From: Myroides oncorhynchi
GTDB lineage: Bacteria > Bacteroidota > Bacteroidia > Flavobacteriales > Flavobacteriaceae
DNA length: 64,000 nucleotides
Assembly: GCF_020905415.1 (NCBI RefSeq)
Contig: NZ_JAJJMP010000001.1
Location: 491,501 to 555,500 of the forward strand
Reading direction: 5' to 3'
Below the pieces are notes generated by a model. It saw only the letters and a list, made by a program, of their open reading frames with translations, searched no databases and was not told the DNA's origin. The translations under genes were made by a program, and so were the position numbers. This document shows, in pieces, positions 53,308-61,242 of the stretch (its first letter is position 1; each line of letters opens with the position of its first letter).

Positions 53308-53829
53308 ATGAACAAACATCAAATAGAAGAAATATTTAATCAGACTTTCGCAGGACTATCGCTATTCTACCGTGACTGCGAACTAAGTCAAGATTTTATC
53401 AATAAATACCAAATAGGACAGATTATACAAGAACGTACTTTTGCTGATGCATCATATAAAGGCGGAGGTCTAGCTACTAATTTGCGTTATCTAATTGCAT
53501 CTGCACATGTGAAAGATATCTCAGCATTAGTGCCACAGATGGAACAGTATGGACACGTGATGCTACAGTCTGGTGCATACTTTAAAATAATCGATATCTA
53601 TGAAGTAGATAACAAAACCCAAATCACCTTACTTCACATCGCTGAAGAAACGATTGAATTCTTTACAGCCAACTCTTCGAATATCGAAGAACAGATAGTC
53701 TCTAAAGCACGAGAAGGATTTGCGACTAAAGTGCACACAGCTCCTATCCCTAGCTTACAAGCTCAAGAATGGATAGACCGAACTGCTCTACCTATCGGTA
53801 TGAGCGATACAGGAGAATTCTTTATGTAA
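53308..53829 (+). CDS. Conserved hypothetical protein downstream of the WYL regulator
   Basis: 173 residues (MNKHQIEEIFNQTFAGLSLF, FADASYKGGGLATNLRYLIA, FFTANSSNIEEQIVSKAREG). No signal or membrane segment. It follows the WYL gene by 49 bp on the same strand, so the two may be cotranscribed. Function unknown; possible accessory factor of the RNA-repair locus. Confidence 0.72.
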   Translation: MNKHQIEEIFNQTFAGLSLFYRDCELSQDFINKYQIGQIIQERTFADASYKGGGLATNLRYLIASAHVKDISALVPQMEQYGHVMLQSGAYFKIIDIYEVDNKTQITLLHIAEETIEFFTANSSNIEEQIVSKAREGFATKVHTAPIPSLQAQEWIDRTALPIGMSDTGEFFM

Positions 53830-53850
53830 TAATCCACCTACTAAAATATA

Positions 53851-53890
53851 CGAAGAGCCTAGATAACATCGATTATCTAGGCTCTTTTCG
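53851..53890 (+). terminator. Terminator after the 53308 gene
   Basis: GAAGAGCCTAGATAA pairs with TTATCTAGGCTCTTTTC, loop of 6. A strong stem with a short T run. Confidence 0.82.
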
Positions 53891-53939
53891 TTTATATGAT
53901 GCCTTTACATACCGCATCACTCTCCATAATGATTCCTTA

Positions 53940-54009
53940 TTGATAGGATAGTGATAGGCAGGTGATAGGCTGTTTTTAGCACTTTTAAGCCGACCACATG
54001 CCGACCACC
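53940..54009. repeat. Dispersed intergenic repeat, copy 2
   Basis: 53962-54002 is identical to 23262-23302, and the preceding 22 bp are also similar. It ends GCCGACCACC followed by an A run. Located between a terminator and the next gene. Confidence 0.75.
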
Positions 54010-54145
54010 AAAAAAAGACATTTGATATGAATTCTCTAGTTCACTTTCACTAAACAAAACAACATATCCAACACATTATCAATCATTTTAAATAACTTAT
54101 AAAATATATCTGTATTTTTATACTGCTAAAAAAATCCACAATACG

Positions 54146-54718
54146 ATGAAAGAAAAGATTGTATATACTGTTGTAATAGTTGCTGTACTAATAGGCATAT
54201 TCATGCTGCGCAAGCCCTCTCCTGCTAGAATTGACTTAATTCCCGTCAATGAACAAGGAGCAGAATATACCGACGAGCCGAGTATCGATGATATGAAAAA
54301 GATAATCGTAGATACAGATACCATATACGCTGTAGTAAATACAGAGAGATTTAACATTGATGAGAAAACCTTTAGTAAGAATATCGCTATCTATAATAGA
54401 CAAAACATAGAAGCTATTCGCAAGGATTATTCAAATCCTACCAGCATTGTAAAAGAAAATATTGACTTTTTCATCAACAATACTAATGCTGAACAACTAA
54501 AAAAAGTAGGTATAGATAAACCTGCTTCTAAAAATATAGATAAAGTTATCAATAACCTAAAGCTTATTTTAATTGATGTGCAAGCGCAAGATGGATATCC
54601 TGAGAAATACTATATCAATTACTTTTATGATATAAATGGAATTGATATGGGTGATATACATCTATCTGTGTCAACAGATGAGAACGGTAATAATATAGAT
54701 ATCGGCTGGGAAACCTAA
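54146..54718 (+). CDS. Hypothetical single-span membrane protein
   Basis: 190 residues with N-terminal helix IVYTVVIVAVLIGIFMLRKP and a soluble C-terminal domain (KKIIVDTDTIYAVVNTERFN, DGYPEKYYINYFYDINGIDM). No recognised family; probably periplasmic domain. Confidence 0.66.
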   Translation: MKEKIVYTVVIVAVLIGIFMLRKPSPARIDLIPVNEQGAEYTDEPSIDDMKKIIVDTDTIYAVVNTERFNIDEKTFSKNIAIYNRQNIEAIRKDYSNPTSIVKENIDFFINNTNAEQLKKVGIDKPASKNIDKVINNLKLILIDVQAQDGYPEKYYINYFYDINGIDMGDIHLSVSTDENGNNIDIGWET

Positions 54719-54828
54719 TAGAGGCTGACGTCTGATAATCTCTCGTTAAAAGAGTAATTATCTAAACCAAAGAGTTGATTAATTGCAAAAAGTGATTTAA
54801 GTCATAGTCTTTTTACTTCTAGCTTATG

Positions 54829-54836
54829 TATCTTTG
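54829..54836 (+). promoter_or_regulatory. -7 promoter element (TATCTTTG)
   Basis: Exact TAnnTTTG match only 4 bp before ATG 54841. The transcript may be leaderless or nearly so, and the 54826 start seen in the open frame is ruled out. Confidence 0.5.
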
Positions 54837-54840
54837 CACT

Positions 54841-55203
54841 ATGAAACAATGTATATTATTCATAGTACTACTATTCTTTGCTAAGCCAGTATTTCCTATA
54901 CTTGACTTCGCAATAAACTATGATGCTATACAAGAGCTGTGTGTTAATAAAGACAGACCTGAGTTAGCCTGTAATGGTTCGTGTCACCTTAAGAGTGAAT
55001 TAGCGAAAACTGCTCAGGATGAGAACCCGTTCTCTGCTAAAAAGACTTTTCAAACACAATTAGAAGTTCTGTTCTTTAACCAATACGATTGGTCACTAGC
55101 TCCACTTGTAGAGCATAACTATTCTACTGAGGTAGTTGATAGTTATCACACTGATTACTATTACTTACCCACCTTAGACTTAACTAAGCCACCCCTCGTT
55201 TAA
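54841..55203 (+). CDS. Small exported Cys-containing protein of a copper-uptake cluster
   Basis: 120 residues, signal MKQCILFIVLLFFAKPVFPI, then LCVNKDRPELACNGSCHLKS with three Cys and a His, resembling proteins found beside TonB receptors and copper genes in Bacteroidota. Possibly a metal-handling periplasmic protein. The family is recognised only by pattern. Confidence 0.7.
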   Translation: MKQCILFIVLLFFAKPVFPILDFAINYDAIQELCVNKDRPELACNGSCHLKSELAKTAQDENPFSAKKTFQTQLEVLFFNQYDWSLAPLVEHNYSTEVVDSYHTDYYYLPTLDLTKPPLV

Positions 55204-55324
55204 TCCTTATGTATTTATCGACTTAGCAGACTGTATCTCAGGTACGGTATCGCTTCACGCATCTATTATTCATTATAATTAATAGACGTACTCTCACCTA
55301 TTTAAATATTTTAAGATTAAACAA

Positions 55325-56272
55325 ATGAAAAAAATTATATACTTCGCATTGACTATACTATCATTAGGACTAACTACATCGTGTACTTCTGATGATAATG
55401 CTATGGATAAAGGACCGAGTGTAAATCCTGGTGTGACAAAACCAACTATCAAAGTACTTGAAGCAAAAGAAAACAACTTTCAGTTTACAGTATATAGCAA
55501 CGTAAAAGAATTCTACGCTCCTTCGACAACACCTATAGTTGTAGAAATAAACGATCTGAGTGATGCATCGAATAAGTCATTCACGAATACTTCTATGACT
55601 ATCACAATGTATATGACGATGGAGAATGGTCATAAAATGTCTCACTCTGCTCCTATCAGTCAACTTAAACCTGTAGCAGGGACAACGAACAAATTCGAAG
55701 GAGAAATTATGTTCTCTATGGCAGGAATGGAGCCTGGAGCTAACTACTGGGAGATCAAAGTAGAATCTACAAATAAGAACAATAAAATAAATACAACTTT
55801 TAAAACTACTGTTAGAGGAGGTAAATTCTACGATCGTCAAGATATTAATACGATTGTAAATAGCGATAGGAAAACACTTGAGACATTCTCACTTAATGCT
55901 GTGAAGCACTATACTGCTCTACACCCAATGTATGACCCGAAAACAGGTCTTAATAATATAGCTGTATCGATCTATAGAAATGAGAAAATGGGTAATGAGT
56001 TTCCTGAAGTAGAGAACTTAATCGTTACGATAGATCCGAGAATGCCAGATATGGGTAACCATGGAGTAAAAGAAGGTATCATATCTCTAAACTATAACGC
56101 TACTACAAAACAGTATGAAGGCAAGCTTCCATTCAGTATGTCTGGATATTGGTTCTTAAATCTAGTGATTAAAAACCAAGCAGGTGAGATAATAGCTGGT
56201 CAAAATGTAAGTAAAGATGCTTATGGTAAAGAAACTGTAAATGGAGACAAATTTTTTGATATCGTATTCTAA
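55325..56272 (+). CDS. Met/His-rich lipoprotein, likely copper-binding (YtkA-like repeats)
   Basis: 315 residues. Lipobox SLGLTTSCTS (Cys near 20). Two similar beta-sandwich halves: the first with MTITMYMTMENGHKMSHSAP and FSMAGMEPGANYWEIKVE, the second with VTIDPRMPDMGNHGVKEG and PFSMSGYWFLNLVI. The paired Met and His residues suggest copper binding at the surface. It lies 42 bp before the TonB receptor gene. Confidence 0.8.
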   Translation: MKKIIYFALTILSLGLTTSCTSDDNAMDKGPSVNPGVTKPTIKVLEAKENNFQFTVYSNVKEFYAPSTTPIVVEINDLSDASNKSFTNTSMTITMYMTMENGHKMSHSAPISQLKPVAGTTNKFEGEIMFSMAGMEPGANYWEIKVESTNKNNKINTTFKTTVRGGKFYDRQDINTIVNSDRKTLETFSLNAVKHYTALHPMYDPKTGLNNIAVSIYRNEKMGNEFPEVENLIVTIDPRMPDMGNHGVKEGIISLNYNATTKQYEGKLPFSMSGYWFLNLVIKNQAGEIIAGQNVSKDAYGKETVNGDKFFDIVF

Positions 56273-56313
56273 TAAGTGACTTCATCATTAATTATACAAG
56301 TACCCCATTTGAC

Positions 56314-58317
56314 ATGATATTAAAAAGAAAACATATTATAAGCGTATTCGTTATCTTACCAACATTAGTTATTGGTCAGACAAATGATACAATAAGTAAC
56401 AGCGCTCTACAAGAAGTCGTTGTTACTCACCAATCTCAAAGCAAAAACCTACAAGACAAAAAACCTTTAGCTTCAGTTGATGATTACCTTGCCAAACAAG
56501 AGAATATTACTTTAGTGAGAAGAGGTGCTTATGCTTGGGAACCAATGATCAATAACATGGCTATCGAACGTACCAGACAAACTATAGATGGTATGCAGAT
56601 ATTCCATGCATGTACAGATAAGATGGATCCTATCACATCGTATGTTGAGGTTAACAACCTAGATGGAATGGATATTACTTCTGGGTCACAGGGTTCTATG
56701 TTTGGGGCAACTCTTGGTGGAAGTATTGATTTGCGCACGCGTAAACTATCCTTCACAGAACAAAATACTTTTCAAGGACAAGTACAAACAGGTTTTGAAA
56801 GTATCAACAAACAAAAGATAATAGGTGGTAACTTTGACTTTACCTCTAAGAAGTTTTACGCTAGTGGTTCTATTATGTTTAGAGATGCTGATAACTATAA
56901 AGCTGGGAGAAATAAAGAAATACAATATTCTCAATTCAGAAAGTTAAACGCTTCGGGTATTATTGGGTATGCTATCAATGAAAGCAATAGCTTAGAAGCC
57001 TCTATTATATATGACAAGGCTACTGATGTGGGATATCCTGCACTTCCTATGGATGTAGGATTGGCAGAGGCTATCATTACTTCGTTTAAGCATACTTACG
57101 CCCCTACTGACTCATGGATAGACAAATGGGAAACTAAGTTGTATTACAACACGATCACACATCGAATGGATGATACAAAGCGCCCTATAGTTCCTATCCG
57201 AATGAATATGCCTGGTTGGACAGATACTTATGGTGCTTATACTACCCTTACTACCACAGTAAAAGAGAAACACCATGTAAGTATTAATGCAAATACATAT
57301 TATAACAAGTCATTAGCAGAGATGACAATGCTTTCTAATATACCAGGGGCTACAAATATGTTTGCTTATACTTGGCCTAATATAAAAACGAATTATGGTG
57401 GTCTTACAATCAAAGACCATTGGCAAATAGATGATAAGAATAGCCTACTTGTTTCTGGAACATTAGGTATTAACTTTAATCATGTGAGTCAAAAAGGAGT
57501 TGATCAGTTGAGTATATTCTTAAATGACGATACTTTTAAACAGAATAAAACACGTACAGTAGGAAACTTTGCTCTTAACTATGAACGTTTTGAAAATGAA
57601 TGGCTATATGGAATAGGTATAGGGTATGGTAACCGCGCTCCTTCTGTATCAGAAGGCTATGGCTATTATTTATTTAATAGTGGAGATCGCTATGATTACA
57701 TCGGTAATCCTAATCTAAAGAATGAATCTTCGTATGAAGCAAACTTCTTTGTTAAGTATGCAACACCTGCATTCTCTACTAAAGTATCAGGTTCTATATT
57801 CTACTTAAATAATTATATTATCGGTGTAATAGATCCTGTGTACAATGCGATGACATATGGTGGCTTAGGTGTTAAGAAATATGCGAATATAGATCATGCT
57901 ATACAAGGTACATTAGATTGGAACTTTACATACAACATAGATGCGAATTGGAAAGTATCAGGTGGACTAACTTATAGCTACGGAAAAGATAGTGACAAAA
58001 ACACCTTACCTTTTATAGCTCCAGTAGCCTATAGAACAGCTGTTGACTATAAATACAATGCGTTTAAAACACAGCTAAGTATTAAAGGAAACGCAGTGAA
58101 GAACAATGCAGCAGAAGCATATGGAGAAGTTAGAACGCCTTCTTACGCTATACTAGATTGGAATGCGAATTATGACTTTGCTATTAAGTCAAAATCTCTA
58201 AATATAGGTATCGGTGTAGAAAATATATTAGACACTTATTATTCTACTTATGCAGACTGGAACAAGATACCTAACCCTGGTAGAAACTTCTTTGTCAATT
58301 TGACATATAAACTATAA
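56314..58317 (+). CDS. TonB-dependent receptor, OprC/NosA-like (copper)
   Basis: 667 residues: signal peptide (1-22), plug domain with LQEVVVTHQSQSKNLQDKKP and TLGGSIDLRTRKL, and a C-terminal beta-barrel ending NFFVNLTYKL. The segment IFHACTDKMDPITSYVEVNN resembles the Cys/Met copper site of OprC/NosA receptors. Together with the two upstream genes it is probably an outer-membrane copper import unit, which would serve cuproenzymes such as NirK. Copper specificity is inferred. Confidence 0.88.
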   Translation: MILKRKHIISVFVILPTLVIGQTNDTISNSALQEVVVTHQSQSKNLQDKKPLASVDDYLAKQENITLVRRGAYAWEPMINNMAIERTRQTIDGMQIFHACTDKMDPITSYVEVNNLDGMDITSGSQGSMFGATLGGSIDLRTRKLSFTEQNTFQGQVQTGFESINKQKIIGGNFDFTSKKFYASGSIMFRDADNYKAGRNKEIQYSQFRKLNASGIIGYAINESNSLEASIIYDKATDVGYPALPMDVGLAEAIITSFKHTYAPTDSWIDKWETKLYYNTITHRMDDTKRPIVPIRMNMPGWTDTYGAYTTLTTTVKEKHHVSINANTYYNKSLAEMTMLSNIPGATNMFAYTWPNIKTNYGGLTIKDHWQIDDKNSLLVSGTLGINFNHVSQKGVDQLSIFLNDDTFKQNKTRTVGNFALNYERFENEWLYGIGIGYGNRAPSVSEGYGYYLFNSGDRYDYIGNPNLKNESSYEANFFVKYATPAFSTKVSGSIFYLNNYIIGVIDPVYNAMTYGGLGVKKYANIDHAIQGTLDWNFTYNIDANWKVSGGLTYSYGKDSDKNTLPFIAPVAYRTAVDYKYNAFKTQLSIKGNAVKNNAAEAYGEVRTPSYAILDWNANYDFAIKSKSLNIGIGVENILDTYYSTYADWNKIPNPGRNFFVNLTYKL

Positions 58318-58323
58318 TATATA

Positions 58324-58352
58324 AAACCAGTAACATCGCTACTGGTTTTTTT
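58324..58352 (+). terminator. Terminator of the TonB receptor operon
   Basis: AAACCAGTA pairs with TACTGGTTT, followed by a T run. Confidence 0.85.
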
Positions 58353-58379
58353 GTACATTACTATCATCTAAATATTATT

Positions 58380-58799
58380 ATGGCAAGAGTAAAACTAAAC
58401 CTACCGACTGAATTTATCTTCGAAACGAAAATACCTGTACGAATAACTGACCTTAATTATGGCAACCACTTAGGTAATGATAAACTATTATCAATCTCGC
58501 ATGCAGCCTGAGTTCTATTTTTATCACACTTTGGATATACAGAAATGGATTGTGCTAGTGTAGGTCTTATTATGGCTAATGTCGCTATTGAGTATAAAAA
58601 TGAAACCTTCTATGGTGATACTTTATCTATTCAGGTGGTAGCTGGCGATTTTAGTAGAGTGAGCTTTGACTTATATTACTTAGTTCAAACAGACAGCAAA
58701 ATAATCGCTAAAGCAAAAACAGGCATGGTAACTTTCGATTATCAAAACAAAACTACAGTCTCCGTTCCTGAAATACTACAAAACAAATTCACCTTATAG
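58380..58799 (+). pseudogene. Thioesterase (hotdog) gene interrupted by an in-frame TGA
   Basis: ATG 58380 opens MARVKLNLPTEFIFETKIPV then RITDLNYGNHLGNDKLLSIS and reaches HAA followed by TGA at 58509-58511. The frame continues VLFLSHFGYTEMDCASVGLI to the stop at 58799. In homologues the position is Arg (HAARVLFL), so CGA to TGA is the likely change. The fold and active-site region are otherwise intact. Confidence 0.88.
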
Positions 58800-59495
58800 A
58801 ATCTCTAAGAACCAAAAGCCGTACTGTAATATCTCCTTTTGATGACATTGTTTAGGAGCATCATAAGTTTTGTAAACAATATTACCCAATTCAAAAGGAA
58901 CAGGTTTTTTAAACATTGGTCCATCATATACGAAGGTATGAAACTCTCCATTCTCTCCACAAGGGTCAACTCCCTCAGGCAGATCAGCGATAAATTGCCT
59001 ATCAATCGTACGCCCTATAAAACTCTTATCTAAGTATTGTTCATTTACGCAAATCACGATTGTCTTTAATCCACTGTCTATCATTTCGTATACTAATTCT
59101 GTAGTATCTCTATTCCACAGTGGAAATACACCTGTGATATTTAATCTATTTAATTGAGCTTCTCTAAATACCTTTAAATCTTCTAAGAGTATATCTCCAT
59201 AGATGCTATCCACTATTCCTTTATTAGCATACTCATTTAGTTTACTTATGATTATACTTTCGTATTCCTCTAGTGTTAGCTTCTCTGTTAGATATACAAT
59301 ATCTAAAGGTAACCCTATACACTCTGCTTGTCGTTTTAATACTTCTTCTCTTATTCCGTGCATAGATACACGTCCGAAATGCTCATTGACAGTCGTCATT
59401 AGACGTACTACTTCTAATTCATCTCCTTGTTGTATCTGATACAATGAATAAGCGGCATCCTTACCACTACTCCAATTTAAGAAAGCTTTTCTCAT
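58794..59495 (-). CDS. Diphthine-ammonia ligase family ATP pyrophosphatase (DUF71)
   Basis: 233 residues with the PP-loop SSGKDAAYSL near residue 9, YGDILLEDLKVFREAQLNRL and FPLWNRDTTELVYEMIDSGL. These features define the adenosine nucleotide alpha-hydrolase DUF71 family. The bacterial substrate is unknown, since diphthamide is not made in bacteria. It converges with the thioesterase pseudogene, overlapping by 6 bp. Confidence 0.88.
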   Translation of the reverse strand: MRKAFLNWSSGKDAAYSLYQIQQGDELEVVRLMTTVNEHFGRVSMHGIREEVLKRQAECIGLPLDIVYLTEKLTLEEYESIIISKLNEYANKGIVDSIYGDILLEDLKVFREAQLNRLNITGVFPLWNRDTTELVYEMIDSGLKTIVICVNEQYLDKSFIGRTIDRQFIADLPEGVDPCGENGEFHTFVYDGPMFKKPVPFELGNIVYKTYDAPKQCHQKEILQYGFWFLEIL

Positions 59496-59522
59496 TCTAT
59501 TTTAGTTTATAAACAAGATATA

Positions 59523-59556
59523 AAAAAAACGGTCTCACTAAAGTGAAACCGTTTAA
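59523..59556 (-). terminator. Terminator of the E2 gene
   Basis: AAACGGT and TCACT pair with AGTGA and ACCGTTT with one mismatch; minus strand ends in eight T. Confidence 0.82.
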
Positions 59557-59577
59557 TTAATTTATGATGATAAAGAA

Positions 59578-60876
59578 TTATACTTCTCTATTTGGATCGA
59601 ATGCTTCTAGTATTTGAGCTACTCTCTGAACGAACTGTCCTCCTAATGCACCATCTACTACTCTGTGGTCGTAGCTATGAGACAAGAACATCTTCTGACG
59701 GATACCGATGAAGTCTCCTTCTGGAGTTTCGATAACTGCTGGTACTTTACGAATAGCACCTAAAGCAAGGATACCTACTTCTGGTTGGTTGATAATCGGC
59801 GTACCGAATACACTTCCAAATGTTCCTACGTTAGTTACTGTATATGTACTACCTTGTGTATCGTCTGGTTTTAACTTACCAGCTTTAGCACGGTTACCTA
59901 AGTCGTTTACAGCTTTAGCCATACCAACTAAGTTTAATTGATCAGCATTTTTAATAACTGGTACAATTAAGTTTCCGTTTGGTAATGCAGCAGCCATACC
60001 TAAGTTAATATTCTTTTTCTTAATGATATAATCACCCTCAACAGAAATATTCATTCCAGGGAAGTCTTTTAATGCTTTCGCAACAGCTTCCATAAAGATA
60101 GGTGTGAATGTTAATTTCTCTCCTTCTCTCTTCTCGAATGAGTTTTTCACTTTATTTCTCCAGTTAACGATATTCGTCACATCTACTTCGATGAATGACT
60201 GTACGTGAGCAGAAGTCTGAACAGACTTAACCATATATCCAGCGATAAGCTTACGCATACGATCCATCTCTACGATTTCGTCAGCACCGTTTACAGATAC
60301 TGGAGCTGCTTTAGTAGCAGTCTGTGCAGCAGCTTTAGGAGCTTCTACTTTTGCAGCAACTGCTTGAGGTTGATTACCTCTATTTTTTACGTACTCTAAA
60401 ATATCATTTTTAGTAACTCTTGCATCTTTTCCAGTTCCAACGATAGCTTCTAATTCTGCTAACAAGACACCTTCTTCTTTTGCGATATTCCTCACTAAAG
60501 GTGAAAAGAATTTCTCAGAGTCAGAGAAATCTACTGGAGTTGATACTGTATCTTGCGCTGCTGTTACTGTTTCCGCTATAACTTTAGCTTCCGCAGGAGC
60601 ACTAGCCTTTACTGGAGCTGGAGCAGCTGCACCACCTTCTGTTTCTATAATAGCGATAGTTTGTCCTACTTGAACAACATCATCTACTTGGAATAATATT
60701 TCTACCAAAGTTCCTTCAACTTCTGACGGTACTTCACTATCCACTTTATCAGTAGCGATTTCTAATACTGTCTCATCAGCGTCAATATGATCCCCTACAT
60801 TCTTCAACCAGTTTGTAATTGTTGCCTCTGCAACACTCTCTCCCATTTTGGGTAATTTCAATTCGAACTTTGCCAT
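59578..60876 (-). CDS. 2-oxoacid dehydrogenase E2 (dihydrolipoamide acyltransferase)
   Basis: 432 residues. Lipoyl domain at 1-77 with the lipoylated Lys in EIATDKVDSEV, an Ala/Pro-rich linker, a peripheral subunit-binding domain near 122-158 (FFSPLVRNIAKEEGVLLAEL) and the catalytic domain ending in SYDHRVVDGALGGQF with the active His/Asp. It could belong to the branched-chain or 2-oxoglutarate complex; the sequence does not settle which, and no E1 gene is adjacent. Confidence 0.93.
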   Translation of the reverse strand: MAKFELKLPKMGESVAEATITNWLKNVGDHIDADETVLEIATDKVDSEVPSEVEGTLVEILFQVDDVVQVGQTIAIIETEGGAAAPAPVKASAPAEAKVIAETVTAAQDTVSTPVDFSDSEKFFSPLVRNIAKEEGVLLAELEAIVGTGKDARVTKNDILEYVKNRGNQPQAVAAKVEAPKAAAQTATKAAPVSVNGADEIVEMDRMRKLIAGYMVKSVQTSAHVQSFIEVDVTNIVNWRNKVKNSFEKREGEKLTFTPIFMEAVAKALKDFPGMNISVEGDYIIKKKNINLGMAAALPNGNLIVPVIKNADQLNLVGMAKAVNDLGNRAKAGKLKPDDTQGSTYTVTNVGTFGSVFGTPIINQPEVGILALGAIRKVPAVIETPEGDFIGIRQKMFLSHSYDHRVVDGALGGQFVQRVAQILEAFDPNREV

Positions 60877-61186
60877 ATTTATAACCTAAGGTTGTGTTTT
60901 CTAATACAAATTACAAATTTAATAATATTTCAGACTTTTAATAGACAAAAATAAAATTATCATTCTCTCAAAAACTATACTTCTATTGCCTAATTACTCT
61001 CATCACATCTATTTAAATTCTGTTTTTTTACCTATTTTCTTTTGAATTTTATTCCAAAGTATACAATTCTACTACCTATAGAGATTTGCCTATTTAAGTC
61101 AAAAAAAGACTTCTACATGTGATAATTGCTTGAAATATACAAAAAGATAGCATCTAAACCTACAAACTTATAAGACCTTATACAAA
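60877..61186. other. Intergenic region between typA terminator and the E2 gene
   Basis: About 310 bp, AT-rich. It contains the E2 promoter (60914-60921) and otherwise nothing I can identify. Confidence 0.5.
60914..60921 (-). promoter_or_regulatory. -7 promoter element (TAAATTTG) of the E2 gene
   Basis: Exact TAnnTTTG match on the minus strand, 37 bp before the ATG at 60876. Confidence 0.48.
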
Positions 61187-61215
61187 CAAAAAAGCCGACC
61201 AGGAATGGTCGGCTT
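61187..61215 (-). terminator. Terminator of typA
   Basis: AAGCCGACC pairs with GGTCGGCTT, loop of 6, with a T run on the minus strand. Confidence 0.88.
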
Positions 61216-61242
61216 ACTTTCATATATAAAATAATACATTTA

